This document shows, piece after piece, positions 43,652 through 52,293 of a stretch of 64,000 nucleotides of DNA. The notes below the pieces were generated by a model. The model had not been told where the DNA came from. It was given only the letters and a program-made list of their open reading frames with translations, and did not search any database. A program made the position numbers and the translations under genes. Numbering within the stretch: position 1 is the stretch's first letter; each line of letters opens with the position of its first letter. Where the stretch lies: contig JACPTK010000085.1 in NCBI GenBank assembly GCA_016192825.1, positions 23,903 to 87,902 of the forward strand, read 5' to 3'. This DNA is from Betaproteobacteria bacterium (GTDB taxonomy: Bacteria; Pseudomonadota; Gammaproteobacteria; Burkholderiales; SG8-41).

Positions 43652-45091
43652 TTGTCCGCACACGCCGCCAGCCTGCCGGCCGACGCACTGCTGGTCGAGA
43701 TCGCCGATTACGTTGACGGCTACGCCGTCAACAGCGACGCGGCCTGGAACATGGCGCGCCATTGCCTGATGGACAGCCTCGCGTGCGCGCTGGAAGCGCT
43801 CGACCATCCCTCCTGCGTCAAGCTGCTGGGGCCGGCCGTGCCGGGCATCACGGTGACGCACGGGGCGCGCGTGCCGGGAACGCGGTACCTGCTCGACCCG
43901 GTCACGGCGGCGTTCGACATCGGCTGCATGGTGCGCTGGCTCGACTTCAGCGACACCTGGGTCACTTCGCCGACCACGACGCATCCTTCCGACGACGTGG
44001 GCGCGATACTCGCGACCGCGGACTATCTCAGCCGGGTGCGGGTTTCCGAGGGACGTCCGCCGCTGACCGTCAAGGACGTGCTCGAAGGCATGATCAAAGC
44101 GCACGAGCTGCAAGGCGTGCTGGGCGGCGAGCTGGCGCTGGTCGAGCACGGCATCGACCATCCGTTTCTCGCCAAGCTCGCCGTCGCCGCCGTCGTGACG
44201 AAGCTGCTCGGCGGCACGCGCGGGCAGATCGTGAACGCGGTTTCGCTCGCGTTCTTCGATGCCAGCCTGTGCGTGCACCGCTACAACACCAACACCGGCC
44301 CCCGCAAGGGCTGGGCCGCCGCCGACGCGACGAGCCAGGGCGTGCGCCTCGCATTGATGGCGCTGAAGGGAGAGCCCGGCTACCCCCAGGCGTTCAGCCA
44401 TCCGAAGTGGGGCTTCGCAATAACGTTCCTCGGCGGCGAGACGCCGCGGCGCGAGACGCCGTTCGGGACCGCCGTGATGGAGCACGTCCTGTTCAAGCTG
44501 CTGGTCCCGGTCGTGATCCACGCGCAGTCGTCAATCGAGTGCGCGCTGGAGCTGCATCCCAAGGTAAAGGCGAGGATCGACGACATCGCGAACATCCAGG
44601 TCGCAACGCACCGCATCACGATGGATAAGATCGTGAAGACCGGCCCGCTGCGCAATGCGGCGGACCGCGACCACTGCCTGCAGTACGCGATCGCGGTGGC
44701 GCTGCTGCACGGGCGGCTCACCGCGAGCGATTACGAGGACGACGTGGCGGCGGACCCGCGCATCGACCGGCTGAGGGCACTGATGACGGTGAAGGAAGAT
44801 CCGCGCTACACCACGATGTACCGGGACACGACGCTGCGCGCCAACCCCAACGCGATCGAGGTGCGCTTCAAGGACGGAACCGGCACCGGGCGGGTGGAGG
44901 CCCTTTACCCCATCGGGCACTCGAGCCGGCGGAAAGAGGGGCTGCCCGTCCTCGTCAGGAAGTTCGAGCAGCGCGTCGCGCGCCGCCTCCCGCGGCGGCG
45001 GGGCGCGATCGGCGCCCTGTGCCAGGATCACGAGCGGCTGATGGGCGCGGCGGTCAATGAGTTCAGCGATCTGCTTGCTGCAGAGGCGTGA
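43652..45091 (+). CDS. PrpD-like (2-methylcitrate dehydratase clade) protein
   Basis: A 479-residue MmgE/PrpD protein with a TTG start after agaaggagcccgcc. It belongs to the PrpD-proper type: [80 protein letters not shown] and YPIGHSSRRKEGLPVL are signatures of iron-independent 2-methylcitrate dehydratase. No prpB, prpC or acnM is nearby, so a methylcitrate-cycle role is not supported by context. The paralogue at 57651-59108 shares this pattern. It is convergent with a Bug gene. Confidence 0.9.
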   Translation: MSAHAASLPADALLVEIADYVDGYAVNSDAAWNMARHCLMDSLACALEALDHPSCVKLLGPAVPGITVTHGARVPGTRYLLDPVTAAFDIGCMVRWLDFSDTWVTSPTTTHPSDDVGAILATADYLSRVRVSEGRPPLTVKDVLEGMIKAHELQGVLGGELALVEHGIDHPFLAKLAVAAVVTKLLGGTRGQIVNAVSLAFFDASLCVHRYNTNTGPRKGWAAADATSQGVRLALMALKGEPGYPQAFSHPKWGFAITFLGGETPRRETPFGTAVMEHVLFKLLVPVVIHAQSSIECALELHPKVKARIDDIANIQVATHRITMDKIVKTGPLRNAADRDHCLQYAIAVALLHGRLTASDYEDDVAADPRIDRLRALMTVKEDPRYTTMYRDTTLRANPNAIEVRFKDGTGTGRVEALYPIGHSSRRKEGLPVLVRKFEQRVARRLPRRRGAIGALCQDHERLMGAAVNEFSDLLAAEA

Positions 45092-45148
45092 TGAGTGATA
45101 GGTGATAGGTGACAGGATTCACGACGCAGATCCTGCTAATCCCGTCCA

Positions 45149-46108
45149 TCAATTCTCCACCTTGATGCCGGCGGCCTTGATGACCTTGCCCAGCCGGTCC
45201 ATCTCGGATTTGACCCGCGCCGCGAGCTCCTCGGGCGTGCTGCCGATGGTCTCCACGCCGGCCTTCAGGAAGATCTGCTTCGTCTCGGGCTTCTGGAGGA
45301 ACGGCACGAGCTCCCGGTTGAGGCGATCGATGACGGTCCTGGGCGTTCCGGCCGGGCCGAAGATGCCCTGCACGGAAACCAGCTCATAGCCGGGCAAGGC
45401 GGCGGCCACCGTCGGCAGCTCGGGCAGCAGCGCGGAGGGTTTCAAGCCGGTGACCGCCAGGGCTCTCAGCCGTCCCGTCTTCATGTGCGGCGCCACCGCG
45501 CCCGCGTTGGCGAACATCATCTGCACCTGCCCCGTGATCAGCTCGGTCAGCGCCAGGCCGCCGCCCTTGTAATTCACGCGCACCATGTTGGTGCCCGACA
45601 TGGACTTGAACAATTCCGCCGCGAGAAAGCCCGAGCCGCCGATTCCCGAAGTCGCGTAATTCAGTTGTCCCGGCCTGGCCTTGATGAAGGCGATCAGCTC
45701 CTTGACCGATTTCACCGGCAACGACGGATGCACCACCAGGATGTTGGGCGAGGTGATCACCAGCGTGACCGGCGCGAAATCCTTGACCGGGTCGTACGGC
45801 GTCTTGCGCAGAAACGGCGTGATCCACAGCGGGGCCGCGGACAGGCACAGCGTGTAGCCGTCGGGGGCCGCTCTCGACACGACCAGCGCCGGGATGTTGC
45901 CGCTACCCCGGTTGTCCACGATGATCTGCTGGCCGAGGGAGGGCGAAACGCCCTGCGCGATCACCCGCGCCGCGAAATCTCCGCCGCTGCCGACCCCGGT
46001 GACGACCATGCGGATCGGCTTCACCGGGTAGGCCTGGGCGGACGCCGCGCCGGCGCCGCACAGCATCCCGGCAATCACGAGCGGTCCTGGAACAAAGCCG
46101 AGCTTCAT
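45149..46108 (-). CDS. Bug-family periplasmic solute-binding protein
   Basis: A 319-residue TTT receptor from ATG 46108 with gaggaggatttgcg upstream. The signal peptide is LVIAGMLCGAGAASAQA, then YPVKPIRMVVTGVGSGGD, IIVDNRGSGNIPA, DGYTLCL, RPGQLNYATSGIGGSG and RVNYKGGGLAL. The TGVGSGGD loop deviates from PFPPGGxxD and suggests a distinct ligand. It is convergent with the PrpD-like gene, forming another MmgE/PrpD-Bug pair. Confidence 0.94.
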   Translation of the reverse strand: MKLGFVPGPLVIAGMLCGAGAASAQAYPVKPIRMVVTGVGSGGDFAARVIAQGVSPSLGQQIIVDNRGSGNIPALVVSRAAPDGYTLCLSAAPLWITPFLRKTPYDPVKDFAPVTLVITSPNILVVHPSLPVKSVKELIAFIKARPGQLNYATSGIGGSGFLAAELFKSMSGTNMVRVNYKGGGLALTELITGQVQMMFANAGAVAPHMKTGRLRALAVTGLKPSALLPELPTVAAALPGYELVSVQGIFGPAGTPRTVIDRLNRELVPFLQKPETKQIFLKAGVETIGSTPEELAARVKSEMDRLGKVIKAAGIKVEN

Positions 46109-46184
46109 CGCAAATCCTCCTCGTTGGCATTGTAACGACGACTGCAACCGGGGAAAGAATCCCCCGCAGCCCATGCAGGGAATT

Positions 46185-46390
46185 CTACGCGAAGATGCCG
46201 GCGTCGAGCGCGGCATCGGTCCGCAGGCGCGCGATGTGCGTGGCGAGGCCCGATACGGTGGACCGGCTGTCGAGCGGCGTGCGCTTCAGGAGCTCCGGAA
46301 GCGGCCGCTCGCCCGCGAGATACTGCCGCTCGGCGAGCCGCGCGGCGATGTGCCGCCCCGCATTCGACGCGAACGCGCGGTTGTTATACT
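46185..46390 (-). pseudogene. Unidentified C-terminal coding remnant
   Basis: A minus-strand frame without a start codon reads NNRAFASNAGRHIAARLAER, QYLAGERPLPELLKRTPLDS, RSTVSGLATHIARLRTDAAL, DAGIFA and ends at TAG 46187-46185. Its composition is protein-like and codon use matches the neighbours. The family was not recognised. It occupies the spacer between the Bug gene and the hydrolase gene. Confidence 0.35.
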
Positions 46391-46424
46391 CTCGTCACTC
46401 GTCATTCATCACGGGGTTCAAGCA

Positions 46425-47294
46425 ATGACCACCGGCGTGCTCACCGCTAACGAGATCGATATCGAAGACATCGAATACCTGCGCCACGGAGACAAGCCGC
46501 TGCTCGCGCGCGTTTTCAAGCCGCGGGGAACGGGACCGTTCCCCCTGGTCGTGGAAGTGCACGGCGGCGCATGGTGCCGCGGGACCCGGTTGAACAACAA
46601 GGTCATCCACGAGACGCTGGCGCGGAGCGGCGTGGTGGTGGCCGCCGTCGACTTCCGCATGCCGCCCGATGCGGGCTACCCCGGCTCGATCGCCGACGTC
46701 AATTATGCGGTCCGGTGGTTCAAGTCGCGCGCGGTGGATTTCAGGAGCCGTCCCGAACGGGTGGGTCTGCTGGGCACGTCGAGCGGCGGGCACATCGCCA
46801 TGCTGGTGGCGATGAAGCCGCGCGATCCGCGCTACGCGGCGCTGTCCCTCAGCGGCACGCTGGCCGTCGTTGATTCCTCCGTGCGCTGCGTCGTCATCGG
46901 CTGGCCCGTCATCGACCCGCTCGGCCGCTACCACCATGCCCTCAAGCTGAAGGCGGACGGCCAACCGGAACTTGCGGACCACGTCGCGGGAGATCACCTC
47001 AAGTACTGGGGCACGGAAGAGGCGATGGCCGAGGGCAGCACCACCCTCTTGCTCGAGCGCGGCGACAAGCTGGAAACGCCGCCGGTGCTGTACCTGCAGG
47101 GCGCCCAGGACACCAACCATCCGCGGGCCAGCCTCGACCGCTTCGTCGCGGCCTACCGCAACGCCGGCGGGAAAGTGGAGCTGCGCCTCTACGACGGCGA
47201 GAAGCAACTGTTCATTCCCCAGCGGCCCGACTCGCCGGCGTCGGTCGACGCGCTCGAGAAGATCGTCGAGTTCGTTCATCGAAACCTCCGCTGA
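46425..47294 (+). CDS. Alpha/beta hydrolase (esterase/lipase-like)
   Basis: A 289-residue hydrolase. The oxyanion motif HGGAW follows FPLVVEVHGGAWCRG, and the nucleophile elbow is GLLGTSSGGHIAML. The acid is likely in LYLQGAQDTNHPRASLD; the usual catalytic His near the C-terminus is not obvious, with LYDGEKQLFIPQRP at the place where HxF is common. It belongs to the hormone-sensitive-lipase/BD-FAE-like group. The start ATG has acggggttcaagca upstream. Confidence 0.85.
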   Translation: MTTGVLTANEIDIEDIEYLRHGDKPLLARVFKPRGTGPFPLVVEVHGGAWCRGTRLNNKVIHETLARSGVVVAAVDFRMPPDAGYPGSIADVNYAVRWFKSRAVDFRSRPERVGLLGTSSGGHIAMLVAMKPRDPRYAALSLSGTLAVVDSSVRCVVIGWPVIDPLGRYHHALKLKADGQPELADHVAGDHLKYWGTEEAMAEGSTTLLLERGDKLETPPVLYLQGAQDTNHPRASLDRFVAAYRNAGGKVELRLYDGEKQLFIPQRPDSPASVDALEKIVEFVHRNLR

Positions 47295-47397
47295 CGCGGA
47301 GGAGCGCGGTTGGCGGCTCGCGGCTGGACCGCCTGCGTTATGACTCGTGACCGGTGACTCGCGACTGGACCCCCGCGCCGCGCGCCAAGGTCATCCT

Positions 47398-47433
47398 TCA
47401 TCCCTCATCCCTCATCCCTCATCCCTCATCCCT
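47398..47433 (+). repeat. Heptanucleotide tandem array (tcatccc)n
   Basis: Five consecutive copies of the 7-base unit tcatccc precede the second MFS gene. Similar heptamers occur in other spacers of the window (1361-1374, 8665-8693, 40551-40580, 42280-42300, 43580-43600, 45095-45117). Confidence 0.75.
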
Positions 47434-47468
47434 CGGGACGGTCGTTCCGAGTGATACGCTACGCCCTC

Positions 47469-48692
47469 ATGCAGAAAGAAGAATCGGGGGCGCCACTCAA
47501 GGACCGCGAACGCCTCGCCACGCTCGGCGCGGGGCTGTTCACCAACGGCGTGTGGGACATGCTGTCGGTTCTCGTGCCGTTGTACGCGGTCGCGGTCGGC
47601 CTGAGCGCGACTGAAATCGGCCTGGTCGTCTCGGCGAGATCGCTCCTCCCCGCCGCTCTGTCGATCCACGGCGGGATCCTGATGGACGAGCTTGGCACCC
47701 GCCGCATGCTGAGGTGGGTCGCGGCGGGCAGCATGACGCTGCCGCTGCTGTACCCGGTCGCGGGCTGGTTCGCAGTGCTGGTCGTGCTGCAGCTGCTGCT
47801 CGGCCTCTCTTCGAGCCTCGGCATGGCGGCCTCGCAGACCTGGAGCATGCAATCGAGCCGCGGCGACACCGCGATGCTCGCGCGCTTCAGCGTGTTCTCG
47901 CGCATCGGCACCTTTCTCGGCCCGGTCATCGTCGGCGCGGCGTGGGACCTGTTCGGCGCGTGGATTGCGTTCGCGTGCGTGTCGCTGTGCGGCGCCGGCA
48001 TCGTGGCCTCCGCCGCCTACGGCGCGCCCGCCAGGGCGCCAGACGCGCCGGCGCCGCGGGCGCTCAACGTGATCGTCCCGCAATGGGCGCAGCACAAGCG
48101 GGCGATTGCGCTCGCCGCGATACCCGCGGTGGCGTTCGTTCTTGCCGTGAGTTTCCTGCGGAACGCGCCGGGGGCGATCCAGGCATCGCTCTACGTGGTC
48201 TATCTCGACGGGATCGGCATGAGCGGCACGGTGATCGGGCTCCTGGTCGCAATCAGCGAGCTCGGCGGCGTGCTCGGCTCGCTGTTCGCCGCGCCCATGG
48301 AGCGCAGGATGCGCGGGGACCGGCTCGTGCTCCTGTGCATCGCTTCTTCGGTCACCGCAATCGCGGTCACCCCCCTCGTCGGCGCATTCCTGACTTTACT
48401 GTTCGTCGCTTCCGTCATACGCGGCATCGGGCAGGGCATCAGCCAGCCGCTCATGTATTCGATCCTGAGCCGCGCCGCGCCCTCGACGCGCCACGGGGCG
48501 AGCGTCGGGCTGCGCAACGCCGTGGTGCGGTTAGCCTCCATCGTCACGCCCACCGCGATGGGCGTCGTCGCCGAGGCGTGGAGCATCGAGGCGAGCTTCT
48601 ACGTGATGGGCGCGGCGTTCCTGGTAGCGACCGCCGCACTCGCGGGCGTAGCCCGCCGCGCCCTGGCAAGCGCGAAATCGCCTGCGGCGTAA
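47469..48692 (+). CDS. Major facilitator superfamily transporter
   Basis: A 407-residue MFS protein (ATG 47469; a GTG at 47451 is an alternative). Hydrophobic segments include VWDMLSVLVPLYAVAVGLSA and SLLPAALSIHGGILMDELGT; DELGTRRMLRWVAAG matches loop 2-3 motif A and PMERRMRGDRLVLLC its repeat in the second half. Other features are VIRGIGQGISQPLMYSILSR. Not closely related to the first MFS gene. It follows the hydrolase gene with a heptamer array between. Confidence 0.9.
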   Translation: MQKEESGAPLKDRERLATLGAGLFTNGVWDMLSVLVPLYAVAVGLSATEIGLVVSARSLLPAALSIHGGILMDELGTRRMLRWVAAGSMTLPLLYPVAGWFAVLVVLQLLLGLSSSLGMAASQTWSMQSSRGDTAMLARFSVFSRIGTFLGPVIVGAAWDLFGAWIAFACVSLCGAGIVASAAYGAPARAPDAPAPRALNVIVPQWAQHKRAIALAAIPAVAFVLAVSFLRNAPGAIQASLYVVYLDGIGMSGTVIGLLVAISELGGVLGSLFAAPMERRMRGDRLVLLCIASSVTAIAVTPLVGAFLTLLFVASVIRGIGQGISQPLMYSILSRAAPSTRHGASVGLRNAVVRLASIVTPTAMGVVAEAWSIEASFYVMGAAFLVATAALAGVARRALASAKSPAA

Positions 48693-48800
48693 CCGTGCTT
48701 GGTGACTGGAACGAAATTCAAAATACCGCAAGCCAAAGCCAGACTAGACAGGATTAACAGGCCCTCATCGGGCTGCCCCCATCCTATCACCTATCACGCA

Positions 48801-49829
48801 TCATTCGGGCCTGATGCCCCCATCCCGAATCAGCGCCCGGTAGCGCAGATACTCCTCCTGCATCAGCCGCATGAAGCCGTCCGGCGTGCTCTCGGGCGTG
48901 GACTCCGCCCCCTGCCGCACGAACAGCTCGCGCAGCGCCGCCTTGCGCAGCCCGCGCACGATGTCGCCGTGCAGCTGCTCGACGATGCGCCGCGGCGTGC
49001 CCCGGGGCGCGACGATGCCCGACCAGCGGTCGAACTGCGCCTCCGGCAGCCCGGCTTCGGCGATCGCCGGCACGGCCGGCAGCGCTGGGCTGCGCTGCGG
49101 CGTCATCACGGCGAGCGCGCGCAACCGTCCCTCGCGCACCGGCGCCAGCACCGCGGGCAGCGTGAAAACGGCGTAATGCACCCGCCCCAGCACCATCTCG
49201 ACGAATGAATCCGACAGATTCCTGAACGGAATGTGCATCGCGTCGATGCCCAGCGTCCGCGTGAACACTTCGCCGGCAAGATGCGAAGCCGACCCGATGC
49301 CGAGGGAGGCGTAGTTGAGCTCGCCGACGCGCCCGCGCGCGTACCTCACGAATTCGCCCGCCGTGCGCACCGGGACCGCGGGCGTCACGGCCAGCACGTT
49401 GGTGATCGACGCGACGTGCGCGACGCCGACGATGTCGGCCAGGGCCCGGTACGGCGGCTGATCGCGCAGGAGCTCGGTGATGATGCGCGTGACGCCGACC
49501 ATGCCCAGCGTATAACCGTCGGCATTCGCCTTCGACACCAGGGTGTTGCCGATCAGCCCGCCCGCGCCCGCGCGGTTCTCGATGATGACTCGTCGCTGGT
49601 AGAAGGTTTCCAGCTGCTCGCCGAGAGCGCGCGCGAAGAAGTCGTCCGCCACGCCCGCAGACGAGGCGACGATGATGCGGATGGGCTTGACGGGATAGGC
49701 GGGATAGACGGCGAGGTCAGTCGATTGCAGCGCGACGCACGGGACCGCGCCCAGTAACACGGCCGCCGCGCACCCCGCGACCCGCAAGGCGCCGAGCGAC
49801 AGGAACCGCAGGAAACGGGCTGCAACCAT
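48801..49829 (-). CDS. Bug-family periplasmic solute-binding protein, divergent
   Basis: A 342-residue TTT receptor from ATG 49829, next to a G-rich stretch; a start at 49862 is possible. The signal segment is LGALRVAGCAAAVLLGAV. The ligand loop is unusual: YPVKPIRIIVASSAGVADD replaces PFPPGGxxD. VIIENRAGAGGLIGNTLVS, DGYTLGM, GELNYASLGIGSASH and HIPFRNLSDSF (not YKGxGPAL) also deviate. It is the most divergent intact receptor of the set together with that at 16752. Confidence 0.9.
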   Translation of the reverse strand: MVAARFLRFLSLGALRVAGCAAAVLLGAVPCVALQSTDLAVYPAYPVKPIRIIVASSAGVADDFFARALGEQLETFYQRRVIIENRAGAGGLIGNTLVSKANADGYTLGMVGVTRIITELLRDQPPYRALADIVGVAHVASITNVLAVTPAVPVRTAGEFVRYARGRVGELNYASLGIGSASHLAGEVFTRTLGIDAMHIPFRNLSDSFVEMVLGRVHYAVFTLPAVLAPVREGRLRALAVMTPQRSPALPAVPAIAEAGLPEAQFDRWSGIVAPRGTPRRIVEQLHGDIVRGLRKAALRELFVRQGAESTPESTPDGFMRLMQEEYLRYRALIRDGGIRPE

Positions 49830-49862
49830 CCTCCCCCCGAGCCAGTCCACGATTGCGTGCAC

Positions 49863-50204
49863 GGGGGATTATAGGATCAAAGGGCACGCGTGAATGATCA
49901 ACGAAATGACGGGCTCGGCGGAGAAGTGGCCGGCTGCCCGTCGCTTCTTGCCATCCACCGGTCCAACCGCGCCGAATCCGCGCAATCCGCTGGTCCGGCC
50001 CCGTCGCCGAGCGACGACGCCGATAAGGCAAATCATCCAATACGTTGCAGAAATCGCGGACGATTTCCGTCGCAATACGACGACAATCACGTTCGTCGCG
50101 ACGGCGGTTGAATCGCATTAGCGGATTGATTAACTTGAGAAAACGCGGCCCGGTACGAAGGTTGCTCTTCTCCGGATGCATCCCACGCTAAAGGAGGATC
50201 GGCA
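49863..50204. other. Spacer without a convincing gene
   Basis: Both strands have only short frames with unlikely composition. The sequence is rich in cgacg-type runs near 50060-50110. A good ribosome-binding site (aaaggagg) near 50190 belongs to the next gene. Confidence 0.5.
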
Positions 50205-50453
50205 ATGCGAAAATTCGTGCCCGTCATATCCATTGGACTGTTGTCCGTCGCGTGCGGCCAGGCCGCCGCGGCGCAAGCCACACCCGCAACGCCGGCAGTT
50301 CCGGCGATCCACGCCGTCCCTGCGACCCCGGCGGTCCGCGCCATACCCACGGTCCCCGGCGGCGGTCCGACGGTTCCAGCCATCCCGGCTGTTCCGGCGA
50401 CTCCGGCAACGTCCGCTGTTCCGGCCGTGCCCGCAACGCCTGCGGGCTCGTAA
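50205..50453 (+). CDS. Small secreted Ala/Pro-Val repeat protein
   Basis: An 82-residue protein behind aaaggaggatcggca. The first 24 residues (MRKFVPVISIGLLSVACGQA) are a signal sequence with a Cys that may be a weak lipobox or may simply precede a signal-peptidase site (AAAAQA). The rest consists of degenerate repeats of AxPAVPAI/AVPATPA type, with no other domain. Such low-complexity tails may lie in the periplasm or on the surface. It is followed by a terminator. Confidence 0.65.
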   Translation: MRKFVPVISIGLLSVACGQAAAAQATPATPAVPAIHAVPATPAVRAIPTVPGGGPTVPAIPAVPATPATSAVPAVPATPAGS

Positions 50454-50476
50454 TACGGCAGAGTTACACGTCGCGA

Positions 50477-50507
50477 CAAAAAAGCAGGCGCAAGCCTGCC
50501 TTTTCTG
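50477..50507 (+). terminator. Rho-independent terminator after the repeat protein
   Basis: The stem gcaggc-gcaa-gcctgc is preceded by a run of A and followed by cttttct, the usual arrangement of an intrinsic terminator working in either direction. It lies 24 bases after the stop of the repeat protein. Confidence 0.7.
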
Positions 50508-50536
50508 TGAGTAGTGAGTGGACGTCCTTCCGCCTT

Positions 50537-50902
50537 CTACTTCCCTCTCCTTCCAATGCGCAGCCACAGCACGAGGCCGCCGAGCATGAGCACGATCGTG
50601 AGCGCAAAATAAGCGCGCATCCCCATCGCGGGGCCGATCAGACCCGCCAGGAACGGCGCCAGGCCCATCGCTAAAAACTGCACAGCGGTCGCATAGGAGA
50701 TGGCGCGCGCATCCATGCCTTGCGGCGCGTGATTCCGGAGCAGGTGGAAGATGGCTGTCTGCATCCCGGCCGCCGTCAGACCGAATGCCACCCGCGCCAG
50801 CACCAGCTGCAGCGGCGTCTGCAGCACCAGCAGCGGCAGGTGCGTGACGACGGTGGCGGCCGCGGCAAACGCCAGCACCCGCCCCGGGCCGATGAGCCAC
50901 CT
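50537..50902 (-). pseudogene. MFS transporter C-terminal fragment
   Basis: The frame carries RWLIGPGRVLAFAAAATVVT, LPLLVLQTPLQLVLARVAFG, TAAGMQTAIFHLLRNHAPQG, GLAPFLAGLIGPAMGMRAYF and GLVLWLRIGRRGK, the last four to five membrane segments of an MFS permease. Upstream of 50902 the sequence switches to an amidohydrolase fragment on the other strand, so the transporter has lost its N-terminal part. Confidence 0.7.
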
Positions 50903-50906
50903 CGCC

Positions 50907-51228
50907 TGCCTCGGGACGGAGGAGTTCGTGAAGGACATGTTCCTCGACTCGGACACCGACATGATGGTGCTGTCCTTCGTGTCGTCCACGCGCGAAGGCG
51001 AGCCAGTCACGATCCAGGCGGACACCGTGCGGCGCATCGTCGAGAAGCTGGAACGCACGCACCGCCTGCTGCCGCATGGGCACGTCCACCGCAACTAGCC
51101 GGGCAACCTCGAGGCCATGGACGTGCTGAAGGAACGCTGGCGCGTCTACGCGTGAACGTCCTACACCCAGTACGGCCCCGGTGGCAACGGTTACTTCCTC
51201 ATCGTCTGCAAACAGCCCCAAAAGACGA
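50907..51228 (+). pseudogene. Amidohydrolase (TIM-barrel) gene fragment with two stops
   Basis: Plus-strand coding-like sequence CLGTEEFVKDMFLDSDTDMM, VLSFVSSTREGEPVTIQADT, VRRIVEKLERTHRLLPHGHV, TAG at 51096-51098, PGNLEAMDVLKERWRVYA, TGA at 51153-51155, TSYTQYGPGGNGYFL. It resembles the N-terminal third of amidohydrolase-2 type enzymes. It begins at the junction with the MFS fragment and ends before the GTPase gene. Confidence 0.6.
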
Positions 51229-51231
51229 ATG

Positions 51232-52251
51232 CTACATGCAGCTGGCAGCGCTTCTGTAGCCGTCAAGTAGATGTAGCGTAGTCTCGATGGTCTCCCTGCC
51301 GAGGCCGCGCGTTATGAAAACGATGCGCGTCCGCCGGTCCTTATCCGGCCAGGCCCGCAAGCGGACCGGCGGGTGGAAGACATGCTGGACACCGTGAATG
51401 ACCACGGGCTCGTCCGGCCACTCGGCGATGTTGAGGATCCCCTTGACCCGCAGCAGGTCCTCGCCGCGAACATTCGCTAGCGTTTCCATCCAGTTTACGA
51501 ATGCGGCCCAAGGCAGAGGGCGGTCCCGAACAATGTGAAATGTGCCGATCCGCCGCCCATGCACGTGGTGCTGGCGCGACAAAGGCGCATCTACGCCGAC
51601 CCAGCGGCCCACGTCTACGCCGGTCGTGATCGCATCGTGGAGGCTTAGCCCCGCGATATCGCGAGGCTCGATAGCGCCCGATATGATCTCAATGGCTTGC
51701 GTTCCAGGATTAATTGAGGAAACGCGGCGTTTCAGCTCCGTCTGGACTTCCGGAGAAGCGAGGTCCGTCTTAGTGATGAGCAGGCGGTCGGCGATCGCGA
51801 CCTGACAGACCGCCTCCTCGTAAGTGGCAAGCGTGGCCGCACCGTTAATGCAATCAACGGTTGTAACGACGCCGCCGAGGCGGAACCGCTCGGACACTGG
51901 CAGGTCCGTCGCAAGCCCTTGAAGCAGCGGAATCGGGTCGGCTAATCCCGTCGTCTCCACGAAAACCCGCTGGATGTCCTTGAACGCGTCCTTGTCCGCC
52001 AACTCTTGCAGGCTGGTACTCAACTGGCCCCGCGAGGTGCAGCAGAGACAGCCGTTGGGCAGGAGCACCGGTTCGAGTACTGGCGAGTCGACCAAGAGAT
52101 GGTCAATGCCGATTTCGCCGAATTCATTGATGATGACTGCGGATCCCGACATGTCGGGGTAGGCGAGCAGGCTGCGAAGCATCGTCGTCTTACCGCTTCC
52201 CAAAAACCCGGTGAGCAGAATGACGGGCACCAAGCTTGTCTGTGCGTTCAT
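51232..52251 (-). CDS. COG0523 (CobW-type) GTP-binding metallochaperone
   Basis: A 339-residue P-loop GTPase. Walker A is VPVILLTGFLGSGKTTMLRS, followed by VIINEFGEIGIDH, the metal-binding NGCLCC (GCLCC in CxCC form), VETTGLADPIPLLQG and LLITKTDLASPE (NKxD variant TKTD). The C-terminal CobW_C domain includes LRVKGILNIAEWPDEPVVIH and ends SCM. COG0523 proteins deliver metals such as zinc or cobalt to enzymes. It directly follows the enamidase-like metal-dependent hydrolase on the same strand, a plausible client (inference). Confidence 0.92.
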   Translation of the reverse strand: MNAQTSLVPVILLTGFLGSGKTTMLRSLLAYPDMSGSAVIINEFGEIGIDHLLVDSPVLEPVLLPNGCLCCTSRGQLSTSLQELADKDAFKDIQRVFVETTGLADPIPLLQGLATDLPVSERFRLGGVVTTVDCINGAATLATYEEAVCQVAIADRLLITKTDLASPEVQTELKRRVSSINPGTQAIEIISGAIEPRDIAGLSLHDAITTGVDVGRWVGVDAPLSRQHHVHGRRIGTFHIVRDRPLPWAAFVNWMETLANVRGEDLLRVKGILNIAEWPDEPVVIHGVQHVFHPPVRLRAWPDKDRRTRIVFITRGLGRETIETTLHLLDGYRSAASCM

Positions 52252-52293
52252 GAACGACCCGCCTGCCGCCCCTGGTTTCAGGAGTCGAGCTGC

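Noticed and set aside
51153..51155. TGA in the amidohydrolase fragment as a recoded codon
   Set aside because: A TAG stop precedes it in the same frame and the gene is truncated at both ends; decay explains both stops.
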